Shown: positions 42,581 through 50,449 of the stretch, one piece after another
Numbering within the stretch: position 1 is the stretch's first letter
How the letters are laid out: every line of letters starts with the position of its first letter
Assembly: GCA_002503985.1 (NCBI GenBank)
Contig: DASW01000007.1
Coordinates: 62,001-126,000, forward strand
Length of the DNA stretch: 64,000 bases
From: Thermoplasmata archaeon UBA61
GTDB taxonomy: Archaea; Thermoplasmatota; Thermoplasmata; Lutacidiplasmatales; UBA184
Reading direction: 5' to 3'
Notes under the pieces: model-generated
Seen by the model: only the letters and a program-made list of their open reading frames with translations
Told to the model about the DNA's origin: nothing
Databases searched by the model: none
Translations under genes and position numbers: made by a program

Positions 42581-45313
42581 ATGAGCGGCCCCGAAGCGTC
42601 CTCCGAATACGACGTGCTGGTCGTCGGGGCCGGAGTCGGCGGCATGGAGTCGGCCCTCTCCCTCGGCGACATGGGCTTCCGGGTCCTCCTCGTAGAACAG
42701 GAGGCCAGCGTCGGAGGACGCATGATCCTCCTCAGCAAGGTCTTCCCGACGCTCGACTGCGCCAGCTGCATCTCCACTCCCAAGATGGCGGGGGTCAACA
42801 ACCACCCCAACATCCGGACCCTCGTCTACTCCGAGGTGGACGATATCACCCCGAAGGAAGGCGGAGGGTTCCTGGTCCATCTGACCCGAAAACCGACCTT
42901 CGTGGATGCGGCCAAGTGCACCGGGTGCGCGCTCTGCGAAGTCGCCTGCACGGTCGCGTTCCCCGACGAGTTCAACTACGACCTCGCCGCCCGACGCGCC
43001 GCCCACATCGCATTCCCTCAGGCGGTGCCCAAGAAGGCCGTAATCACGCGCCGCGGCACCTCCCCCTGCTCGTTCGCCTGCCCCGCCGGGGTGAAACCGC
43101 ACGGCTACGTTTCGCTCGTCCGCGCCGGGAAGCACGACGCGGCATTCCGCCAACACCTCGAGGACGCCCCCCTCGTGGGGGTCCTCAGCCGGGCGTGCTA
43201 CGCTCCGTGCGAGGAGCAGTGCTCGCGAGCGGCCCTCGAGGGAACGGTCTCGATCCGTGGGATCAAGCGGTTCATGGCGGACCGATACTACGGCGAGCAC
43301 GCCGACCCGGAGTACGGCCCGACCTCGAAACGGAGCGGAAAGAAGGTCGCGATCGTCGGCTCCGGCCCGACCGGCCTCTCTGCCGCGTTCTTCCTGGCCC
43401 GCTCGGGCCACGACGTTACCGTGTTCGAGGGCGACAGCGAACCCGGCGGGATCATGCGCTGGGGAATCCCATCCTATCGACTCCCGAAGGACGTCCTCGC
43501 TCGGGACCTGAAGAACATCACCGCTCTGGGGGTCCGGGTCGAGACGAACCACCGCATCACGGCGCTCGCCCCCCTCAAGGAGGAGGGGTTCGACGCCGTC
43601 TTCCTCGCCACCGGGGACCGAGGCGGCCGCAAGCTCTCGGTTCCCGGAGAGGAGCTCGCCGGCGTGGTCGACTCGATGGATTTCCTCCACGCTACGAATG
43701 CGGGCCATCCGACGGACCTCCACGGAAATGCGGTGGTGGTGATCGGGGGCGGCAACGTGGCTATCGACTCGGCCCGGAGCGCGCTACGGCTCGGGGCGCG
43801 GTCGGTCAAGCTGTTCTGTCTCGAATCCTCCCCCGAGATGCCGGCTCATCGCTGGGAGGTCCAAGAGGCGGAGGATGAGGGGGTCGTAGTGACCACCTCG
43901 TGGGGCGTTCATGAGATCCACGGCGAGGAAGGGAAGGTCCGAAACATCGAGCTCGTTCGTTGCACTTCGGTCTTCGATTCGGAGCACCGTTTCCGACCAA
44001 CGTTCGACGAGACGGTGAAGGAGACCGTACCCACCGACGTGGTGATCACCGCTATCGGGCTGATGGCGGACACCGCCCCCTTCGCGTCGCAGCTCGAACT
44101 GAACCGCGGCGGCACCGTTCGGGTCAACCCGGAGACGCTCCAGACCTCGGTACCGTACGTCTTCGCCGGCGGCGACGCGGTGACCGGACCCTCGATGATC
44201 GTCGCCGCGATCGGCCAGGGGAAGCGGGCGGCGTACTACATCGACCGCCAGTTGAGCGGACAGCCCCTCGAAGGGGTCCGGTTCGACGATCGGTTGCCGG
44301 TCTCCGACCGGGCGAAGGTGATCGCCCAGGCCCGCGACCATGTCACGCCCCGCGAACCGATGAAGCCGAAGCGTCGCACCATCGCCGAACGGGTCGCCTC
44401 GTTCGCGGAGTACGAGGACGGGCCGAGCGAGGCCGATGCTCGGTTCGGTGCCAACCGATGCCTCGACTGCGGCGTCTGCTGCGAGTGTCGGGAATGCGTA
44501 GCCGCGTGCCCCGCCTTCGCGATCGACCTCGACCAGCGGGCCCGCCATGAGACGGGGAGCGTCGGCTCGGTGGCGCTGGCGACGGGGTTCCATCCGTTCG
44601 ACGCGCGTGAGAAACCCGCCTACGGATTCGGACGTTTTCCGAACGTGATCTCGGGCACCCAGATGGACCGTATCCTCGCGCCGACCCGACCGTTCAACGC
44701 CGTGGTGCGTCCCTCGGACGGAAAGGCCCCGGCCAACGTGGCGTTCGTCCTGTGCACCGGGTCGCGGGACGAGCAGGTGGGGAACCGACTCTGCTCGCGC
44801 GTCTGCTGCATGTACTCGATGAAGCAGGCCCAGCTGACCCTCGGGGCGCTTCCGGTCGCGGACGTGACGATCTACTACATCGACATCCGGGCCTTCGGGA
44901 AGGGGTACGAGGAGTTCTTCCAGCAAACCCGGTCGATGGGCCCCTCCTTCGTCAAGGGGAAGGTCTCTCGCATCGAGGGGGCCGACCACGATGACCTGAT
45001 CGTGCACTACGAGGACATCGAAGGCGGAGGGGGCGTGAAGACCGCGCGGCACGACATGGTCGTGCTCGCGGTCGGCCTTCAGCCGAATCAGGGAGCGTTC
45101 CGCCTGTTCCCGGAGGGTACCCTCGCCCGGGACGAGTACTCCTACGTGAAGGAGACGGACGAGGAGCTCGAACCCGGTCGGACCAACATCCCGGGCGTCT
45201 TCGTGATCGGCTCCGCCGCCGCGGTGCGCGACATCCCCGACACAATTCTTCACTCGGAGGCCGCCTCGGCTCAGGTCGCGGCCTATCTGAAGCGACCGGG
45301 GGCGAAGACATGA
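42581..45313 (+). CDS. hdrA: HdrA-like subunit with inserted NfnL/GltD-type NAD(P)H oxidoreductase module
   Basis: A protein of 910 residues. Residues 10-150 are the start of HdrA: FAD fold VLVVGAGVGGMESAL, TLDCASCIS, and a ferredoxin motif CTGCALCEVAC. Residues about 160-560 are a GltD/NfnL-type module: Fe-S domain SPCSFACPAGVKPHGYVSLV and CYAPCEEQCSR, FAD site VAIVGSGPTGLSAAFFLARS, NAD(P)H site VVVIGGGNVAIDSARSALRL and AGGDAVTGPSMIVAAIGQGK. HdrA then resumes at 625 (CLDCGVCCECRECVAAC) and continues with CSRVCCMYSMKQAQL to the end. The joined domains suggest electron transfer between NAD(P)H and the HdrA flavin. It overlaps hdrA2 by ATGA. Confidence 0.9.
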   Translation: MSGPEASSEYDVLVVGAGVGGMESALSLGDMGFRVLLVEQEASVGGRMILLSKVFPTLDCASCISTPKMAGVNNHPNIRTLVYSEVDDITPKEGGGFLVHLTRKPTFVDAAKCTGCALCEVACTVAFPDEFNYDLAARRAAHIAFPQAVPKKAVITRRGTSPCSFACPAGVKPHGYVSLVRAGKHDAAFRQHLEDAPLVGVLSRACYAPCEEQCSRAALEGTVSIRGIKRFMADRYYGEHADPEYGPTSKRSGKKVAIVGSGPTGLSAAFFLARSGHDVTVFEGDSEPGGIMRWGIPSYRLPKDVLARDLKNITALGVRVETNHRITALAPLKEEGFDAVFLATGDRGGRKLSVPGEELAGVVDSMDFLHATNAGHPTDLHGNAVVVIGGGNVAIDSARSALRLGARSVKLFCLESSPEMPAHRWEVQEAEDEGVVVTTSWGVHEIHGEEGKVRNIELVRCTSVFDSEHRFRPTFDETVKETVPTDVVITAIGLMADTAPFASQLELNRGGTVRVNPETLQTSVPYVFAGGDAVTGPSMIVAAIGQGKRAAYYIDRQLSGQPLEGVRFDDRLPVSDRAKVIAQARDHVTPREPMKPKRRTIAERVASFAEYEDGPSEADARFGANRCLDCGVCCECRECVAACPAFAIDLDQRARHETGSVGSVALATGFHPFDAREKPAYGFGRFPNVISGTQMDRILAPTRPFNAVVRPSDGKAPANVAFVLCTGSRDEQVGNRLCSRVCCMYSMKQAQLTLGALPVADVTIYYIDIRAFGKGYEEFFQQTRSMGPSFVKGKVSRIEGADHDDLIVHYEDIEGGGGVKTARHDMVVLAVGLQPNQGAFRLFPEGTLARDEYSYVKETDEELEPGRTNIPGVFVIGSAAAVRDIPDTILHSEAASAQVAAYLKRPGAKT

Positions 45314-47043
45314 CGGAGGAGCCGCCGCGCCGCATCGGAGTGATGATCTGTCAGTGCGGCGGCAACATCAGTGACTACGTGGACACGGAGAAGGTCCGCG
45401 CTGAGGTGGCCAAGCAGGGGGACGTAGTCGCGACCCGGGTTGAGATGTTCGCCTGCTCCGATTCTGCCCAGGAATCGATGGTGCAGATGATCCGGGAGAA
45501 GAAGCTCGATGGGGTCGTCGTGTGCTCCTGCTCCCCGAAGCTCCACCTCTCCACGTTCCGAGCGATGACCCAGCGGGGAGGCCTTAACCCGTACGAGTAC
45601 ACCCAGGTCAACATCCGGGAGCAGTGCTCCTGGGCGCACACTCACGACAAGCCGGCCGCCACCGAGAAGGCGCTGCGCCTCGTGCGCGCCGGGGTCGCGA
45701 AGACCGCCCTGTCCACCCCGCTCGAGCGGATGCGGGTCGAGACGATCCCCCAGGTCCTCGTGATCGGGGCGGGGATCGCCGGACTGCGGGCGGCCCTGGC
45801 CCTATCCGACCTCGGGATCTCCGTGCACCTCATCGAGAAGGCCCCCGAGCCCGGCGGCCACGTCGCCCGGTGGGGCAGGGTTTTCCCGAACGACAAGGAC
45901 GGCCGAGGACTCATCGATACCCTCGTTCGCGAGGTCCGGGCCCGCGAGAACATCGTCCTCTATCTCGGGACTGAACTCACCGAGATGAGCGGACGCATCG
46001 GCTCTTTCAGGGTCAAGGTCCGAACTCCGACCGCGGAGACGATCTCGTTGAACGTCGGGAGCATCGTGGTCGCGACCGGGTTCGAGACCTATGCTCCGAA
46101 GCCCGGAGAGCTCGGCTTCGGGTTGGAGGGTGTGGTCACGCTGCCGGAGCTCAAGGAACTCCTCGCGACGAACCCGAGCCGCCTCGAATACCATGGAAAG
46201 GCGGTCCGCTCGATCGCCTACGTCTATTGCGTCGGCTCGCGCGAGGAGGGGTCCGAGACGAACCTCCGCACCTACTGCTCGCGCTACTGCTGCAGCGCCA
46301 CCTCGCACATCGCCACCGTCATCACCGGGATGGACCCCGGAATCCGCCAGTTCCACCTCTTCCGCGACATCCGAACGTACGGCAAGTACGAGGCGATCTA
46401 CGAGCGGGCCCTACGGGGTGGCTCGGTCTTCCTCCGCTTCGGGGAGGAGGCACCGCCGTCGGTCACGTCCGAGAACGGCCAGCTGGTCGTGAAGGTCAAG
46501 GACCGATTGATGGCCGGCGAGGAGGTGGAGCTCCGTCCGGACCTCGTCGTCCTCGTCACGGGCATGGTCCCTCGGGAGGATGGAGAGGTCGCACGTGTCC
46601 TCAAGATCCCGATCGGCAAGGACGGATTCTTCCATGAAATCCACGTCAAACTGCGCCCCGTGGAGACGGTCGTCGACGGGGTCTTCATCGCCGGCGCCGC
46701 CCAGGGACCGAAGAACCTCGCGGAGAGCGTCACGAGCTCGATGGCCGCGGTCTCGAAGGCCGCCGCTCTCCTCTTGAAGGGATACGTCGACCTCGACCCG
46801 ATGGTAGCGGAGGTCAACCCGGACCTCTGCGCGTGGTGCGACGCGTGCACCCTCGCATGCCCCTACGGGGCCGTGGAGAAGGTCGACCACGGTGGCACCG
46901 CGGTGGCGCGGATCAACGGCATCCTCTGCAAGGGGGAAGGTGCGTGCGTGCCGGTTTGCCCGAAGCAGGCGGTCTCGGTCAAGGGATACACGAACGACCA
47001 GGTGCGCTCGATGATCGACGCGCTTGTTCAGGAGGTCGCATGA
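45310..47043 (+). CDS. hdrA2: HdrA-like subunit, second half
   Basis: A protein of 577 residues. It opens with the HdrA N-terminal motif CQCGGN (14-19) and the CSDSAQ/CSCSPK region, then has an FAD Rossmann fold VLVIGAGIAGLRAALAL (149-165), the conserved TYCSRYCCSATSHIATV block (321-337), and two C-terminal [4Fe-4S] motifs, CAWCDACTLACP and CKGEGACVPVCP. It corresponds to residues 440-975 of the fused protein at 51585-54989. It shares ATGA overlaps with hdrA upstream and with the wHTH gene downstream. Confidence 0.92.
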   Translation: MTEEPPRRIGVMICQCGGNISDYVDTEKVRAEVAKQGDVVATRVEMFACSDSAQESMVQMIREKKLDGVVVCSCSPKLHLSTFRAMTQRGGLNPYEYTQVNIREQCSWAHTHDKPAATEKALRLVRAGVAKTALSTPLERMRVETIPQVLVIGAGIAGLRAALALSDLGISVHLIEKAPEPGGHVARWGRVFPNDKDGRGLIDTLVREVRARENIVLYLGTELTEMSGRIGSFRVKVRTPTAETISLNVGSIVVATGFETYAPKPGELGFGLEGVVTLPELKELLATNPSRLEYHGKAVRSIAYVYCVGSREEGSETNLRTYCSRYCCSATSHIATVITGMDPGIRQFHLFRDIRTYGKYEAIYERALRGGSVFLRFGEEAPPSVTSENGQLVVKVKDRLMAGEEVELRPDLVVLVTGMVPREDGEVARVLKIPIGKDGFFHEIHVKLRPVETVVDGVFIAGAAQGPKNLAESVTSSMAAVSKAAALLLKGYVDLDPMVAEVNPDLCAWCDACTLACPYGAVEKVDHGGTAVARINGILCKGEGACVPVCPKQAVSVKGYTNDQVRSMIDALVQEVA

Positions 47044-47291
47044 CGGGCACGTCCCGCCTCCGGGACCTCGGAGAGGTCCTGAGGGACGAGCTCGTCGAGC
47101 AGGACCGTATCGCGGAGGTGCTCCGCGCCGGCCCGAAGACGCTGCCCGAGATCGCCGAAGCGCTCGGTCGCCCGCCCCATGAGGTCACGAAGTGGGTGAT
47201 GGCGATGCGCCGGTACGGACGGGTCCGAGACCTGCCCAAGTCCCGGACGGACGACTACTACCCGTACGAGCTCGTGGAGGAGCGCCGATGA
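47040..47291 (+). CDS. Small winged-helix-like protein inside the hdr operon
   Basis: A protein of 83 residues. The segment RAGPKTLPEIAEALGRPPHE followed by VTKWVMAMRRYGRV is a helix-turn-helix, with a short wing and a Tyr-rich C-terminus. It overlaps hdrA2 and hdrC by ATGA on both sides, so it is made in step with them. That tight coupling suggests a structural partner of the complex more than a free transcription factor. No named family is recognised. Confidence 0.75.
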   Translation: MTGTSRLRDLGEVLRDELVEQDRIAEVLRAGPKTLPEIAEALGRPPHEVTKWVMAMRRYGRVRDLPKSRTDDYYPYELVEERR

Positions 47292-47596
47292 GGGTGGACC
47301 CGCAGTTCCTGACCCGCGTCCGTCAGGGCGGGGAGTTCGATGCGAGCGTCTGCATGAACTGCGGCGTGTGCACCGCCCTCTGTCCGCTGGGGGTCGAACT
47401 GCTCCCCCGGCGACTCTTCCGGTACGTTCTGCTCGGCAACCCCGACGCCGTCCGTGAGCAGACGGAGACGATCTTCTCCTGCCTCCTCTGCCACATGTGC
47501 GAGTCGAACTGCCCGGCCGGGGTCCACATCACCGAGAACGTGCGAACGCTGCGGACCCATCTCAATCGCGAGCAGTACCACCTCGCGGAGGCCTGA
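47288..47596 (+). CDS. hdrC: HdrC-like iron-sulfur subunit
   Basis: A protein of 102 residues with two [4Fe-4S] motifs: CMNCGVCTALCPLGVELLPR (about 22-41) and CLLCHMCESNCPAGVHI (about 61-77). This is the minimal HdrC that wires HdrA to HdrB. It lies 13 bp ahead of hdrB and overlaps the wHTH gene by ATGA. Confidence 0.92.
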   Translation: MRVDPQFLTRVRQGGEFDASVCMNCGVCTALCPLGVELLPRRLFRYVLLGNPDAVREQTETIFSCLLCHMCESNCPAGVHITENVRTLRTHLNREQYHLAEA

Positions 47597-47609
47597 GGTC
47601 GGAGGGACC

Positions 47610-48581
47610 ATGTCGGTACCGATCGGAAGCACTCTCGGCATCCTCGGCGACAACCTCCGCAAGCGCGGGAGCGCCCTCCCCCTCTCGCGTCGTGTCGCGA
47701 CCGCTTGGGCGAAGGGGCTCGACCTTCCACGGGGAGGCGAGACCGTGCTCTACACGGGCCAGATGTGGCAGATGGTCCCGGCGATCAACGCGATGAGCCG
47801 ACAGCTCGGCAAGTACGAGGGGCGGGGAACGCGACTCTTCGGGTTCGCCCGCTCGATGAACAAGGTCGTCAACCTGACCCCGTTCCTCGCCCGGACCACT
47901 CCGAGCGAGCGAACGGCGTACAACGAGCGCCTGCGGAACATCGTCCGCCTCCTTCGGGCCGCCGGCGTCGAGTTCGGCTACCTCTACGAGAAGGACCTCT
48001 ATCCGGGGACGTTGGCGTACGACGAAGGCCTTACTCAGGGGTTCGTCGCGCACGCCCGCCGCGTGGCGAGGACCCTTCGCGAGAGCGGGGCGAAGCGGTT
48101 GATCACCGTCGACCCCCACACGACCAACATCCTCCGCAGCGTCTACCCGAAGGTGGTAGACGGCTTCGACCTGAGCGTCCGTAGCTACCTCGAGGTCCTC
48201 GCGGATCGCACGCTCACGGCGACCGAACCGCTCCACGAGTCGGTCACGATGCACGATTCCTGCGTCTACGCGCGGTACGAGGGGGTCGTCGAGCAGCCCC
48301 GTCTCCTCCTGGCCCGCGGCGGGGTCGACATCGTCGAGCCCGAGCTTTCGGGTTCGATGACGTTCTGCTGTGGAGGCCCGCTCGAGACGCTCTTCCCGGG
48401 AAAGTCGACGGAGATCGCTCGCAAGCGGGTCGAACAACTCTCCGCGTGCCGCCCGAACCTCGTCACCGCCTGCCCGCTCTGCCTCGCGAACCTCCAGCGG
48501 GTCGCCCCGACGGGAGTGGAGGTCCGGGATATCTCGGACTATCTGGTCCGGGCGTACTGTCCGGTCGTGACCCCCGCTTAA
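47610..48581 (+). CDS. hdrB: HdrB-like catalytic subunit with a single CCG domain
   Basis: A protein of 323 residues from ATG 47610, with GGAGGG 4 bp upstream. The C-terminal half has one full CCG (cysteine-rich) motif: HDSCVYAR (217), FCCGGPLE (253-254) and ACPLC (288-291), able to hold a noncubane [4Fe-4S] cluster. The N-terminal half (1-216) has no cysteine at all, although VDPHTTNIL occupies the place of a second motif. HdrB of methanogens carries two such clusters, so this enzyme should have one. Probable role: disulfide or sulfane-sulfur chemistry at the end of the HdrA-HdrC chain. Confidence 0.88.
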   Translation: MSVPIGSTLGILGDNLRKRGSALPLSRRVATAWAKGLDLPRGGETVLYTGQMWQMVPAINAMSRQLGKYEGRGTRLFGFARSMNKVVNLTPFLARTTPSERTAYNERLRNIVRLLRAAGVEFGYLYEKDLYPGTLAYDEGLTQGFVAHARRVARTLRESGAKRLITVDPHTTNILRSVYPKVVDGFDLSVRSYLEVLADRTLTATEPLHESVTMHDSCVYARYEGVVEQPRLLLARGGVDIVEPELSGSMTFCCGGPLETLFPGKSTEIARKRVEQLSACRPNLVTACPLCLANLQRVAPTGVEVRDISDYLVRAYCPVVTPA

Positions 48582-48667
48582 CGTGCTGCTCTAGGAAGAG
48601 CGCGTCGCATCGCGTAGCAGTTCCGCGGGGCACAGCCGACGTCACGGCCCGAGCTCGGGTCGATGTC

Positions 48668-49462
48668 TCAGCTTCGGGCTATCTTGGCGCGGTCGATCTC
48701 CGCCTTGATCCGGGACGCGGCCTCGTCGGGGGTCACGGTGACCGTTTCGCGTCGCCGCCCGGCCTTCTTGACCTCGCGGAGCCCGGCCACCGCGGTCGGG
48801 GAGCCCTTGAGCCCCAGGTACTGCGGGTCGCCGCAGAGCTCCTTCTCGTTCCAAACCTGCACCTTCGCGCTCTGGGCGAACGCCCACCGGTCGTAGTCGA
48901 GGAAGCGGGGCTCGTTGGAGCCGACGACCACGGAGATGACCGCGGGGACCGAGAGCTCCACGGTCTCCTTTCCGTCCTCGAGCACCCGCGTCGCGTGGAC
49001 GGTCCCGTGCTTTCCTGGGACGAGACGCTCCACGTAGGTTGCCTGGGACGCGTTGAGCCATTCGGCGATGCTGGGGGGGACCTGGCTGGTCCCTCCATCC
49101 GAAGACTCCTCGCCGCAGAGGACCAGGTCGACCTTCCCGATCTTCCGGATCCCGGCCGCGAGCGTGTAGGAAGTGGCCAACGTATCGGCTCCGCCGAACG
49201 CTCGGTCGCTCAGCAGGATCGCCTCGTCCGCGCCGACGGCGAGGGCCACGCGCAGGTACGGCTCGAACGGAGGAGGGCCCATCGAGAGCACGGTCACCTT
49301 CCCGCCGTGGGCGTCGCGGAAGGCGAGCGCGGTCTCGAGGGCGTTCATGTCGGAGGAGTTGATCACCGACCGGGCCCCGGCCCGGTCGAGCATCTTGGTC
49401 GCGAGGTCGACCTTGACCTCCTCGGGACGGGGAACGACCTTCATGCAGACGACGATATGCAT
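48668..49462 (-). CDS. etfB: Electron transfer flavoprotein beta subunit
   Basis: A protein of 264 residues from ATG 49462. Recognised by IVVCMKVVPRPEEVKVD, INSSDMNALETALAFRD, VLSMGPPPFEPYLRVALAVG, LLSDRAFGGADTLATSYTLA and GEESSDGGTSQVPPSIAEWL, which form the ETF beta nucleotide-binding core. With EtfA it makes a heterodimeric flavoprotein that passes electrons between dehydrogenases and quinone-linked or bifurcating partners. Last gene of the kor-hdr-etf operon; it starts 2 bp after etfA ends and converges on hdrB. Confidence 0.93.
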   Translation of the reverse strand: MHIVVCMKVVPRPEEVKVDLATKMLDRAGARSVINSSDMNALETALAFRDAHGGKVTVLSMGPPPFEPYLRVALAVGADEAILLSDRAFGGADTLATSYTLAAGIRKIGKVDLVLCGEESSDGGTSQVPPSIAEWLNASQATYVERLVPGKHGTVHATRVLEDGKETVELSVPAVISVVVGSNEPRFLDYDRWAFAQSAKVQVWNEKELCGDPQYLGLKGSPTAVAGLREVKKAGRRRETVTVTPDEAASRIKAEIDRAKIARS

Positions 49463-49464
49463 CG

Positions 49465-50445
49465 TCAGGCCCCCCCGAGCGACCGCAGCAGGGATTCGAC
49501 GACGGGACCGAGGTCCCCCACGATCCCGAGGTCGGCGTGCTCGAAGATGGGAGCTTCGGGGTCCCGGTTCACCGCGACCACCGTCCCCGCTCCATCGATG
49601 CCGACCGTGAACTGCACCGCGCCGCTGACGCCGAGCACGAGGACCAGCTTCGGTCGGGTGATGACCCCGGTCTGGCCGATCATCCGGTCCCGGTCGACCC
49701 AACCCGCGTCCGTGGCCACGCGCGTCGCGCCGACCTCGCCTCCGAGGCGACGCGCGAGCTCCTCGATCCGACCGAAGTTCCCGCCCGTTCCCCGTCCCCC
49801 GACGACGATGACGTCGGCCCGGGTGAGGTCGATGGAGGAGCCTTTCGGTTCGAAGGAGACCCGGCGCGAGCCCACGTCCTCCTCCGAGAGGTCGACCTTC
49901 ACGGTCTTCACGTCCCCGGTGGGAGACCCCTCGGGAGGCGCGAGGAAGACCCCGGGCCGGACCGTGACCATCTGGGGTCGCTTCTCGGGGCAGGTGATCC
50001 CGGCCTCGATCCCGCCGCCGAACCCCGGCACCCAGCCGACGAGTTGACGGCCTCCGTCGAGCTCGAGCGATGTGACGTGCGCGGTGAGGCCCGTGCGAAG
50101 CCGCACGGCCAGCCGTCCGGCCAGGTCCTGGCCGTTCCGCGTCGCGCCGAGGAGGAGGGTCGAGGGGTGGGCCTTCTGGATGGCCGTGCCGAGCGCCTTC
50201 GCGTAGGCCTTGCCATCGTGGACGGCGAGGAGCGGGTGGACCAGTTCGAGAACGTGGTCGGGACCGTATCGTTGGAGCTCGGAGGCCGCTCCGCCGTCGT
50301 TCCCGACGGTCACGGCCGTCACCTCGACGGAGAGCTGGCGCGAGAGCTCCTTCGCCTTGCCGAGGATCTCGAGGCTCACGGGGGTGAATGACGACCCGCG
50401 CCGCTCGGCGTAGACCCAGAGGCCGCCGTCGTCCGTGGCCGTCAT
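49465..50445 (-). CDS. etfA: Electron transfer flavoprotein alpha subunit
   Basis: A protein of 326 residues. The C-terminal FAD domain is clear: VVGGRGTGGNFGRIEELARR, GATRVATDAGWVDRDRMIGQ then TGV, LGVSGAVQFTVGI and AVNRDPEAPIFEHADLGIVG. In most ETF alpha chains the fourth of these reads GAIQH, and the His touches the FAD; here it is Phe279. The N-terminal domain is of normal length. It lies between the hdrCB fusion and etfB, 4 bp downstream of the former. Confidence 0.93.
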   Translation of the reverse strand: MTATDDGGLWVYAERRGSSFTPVSLEILGKAKELSRQLSVEVTAVTVGNDGGAASELQRYGPDHVLELVHPLLAVHDGKAYAKALGTAIQKAHPSTLLLGATRNGQDLAGRLAVRLRTGLTAHVTSLELDGGRQLVGWVPGFGGGIEAGITCPEKRPQMVTVRPGVFLAPPEGSPTGDVKTVKVDLSEEDVGSRRVSFEPKGSSIDLTRADVIVVGGRGTGGNFGRIEELARRLGGEVGATRVATDAGWVDRDRMIGQTGVITRPKLVLVLGVSGAVQFTVGIDGAGTVVAVNRDPEAPIFEHADLGIVGDLGPVVESLLRSLGGA

Positions 50446-50449
50446 GGCT

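Noticed and set aside
43784..45253. 489-residue antisense open frame inside the HdrA gene
   Set aside because: Mirrors the codon pattern of the sense gene; no start signal or recognised domain.
42143..47596. Possible F420-non-reducing or other [NiFe] hydrogenase, suggested by the MvhD-like gene
   Set aside because: No hydrogenase large or small subunit genes are found anywhere in the window, so MvhD here must serve another donor.
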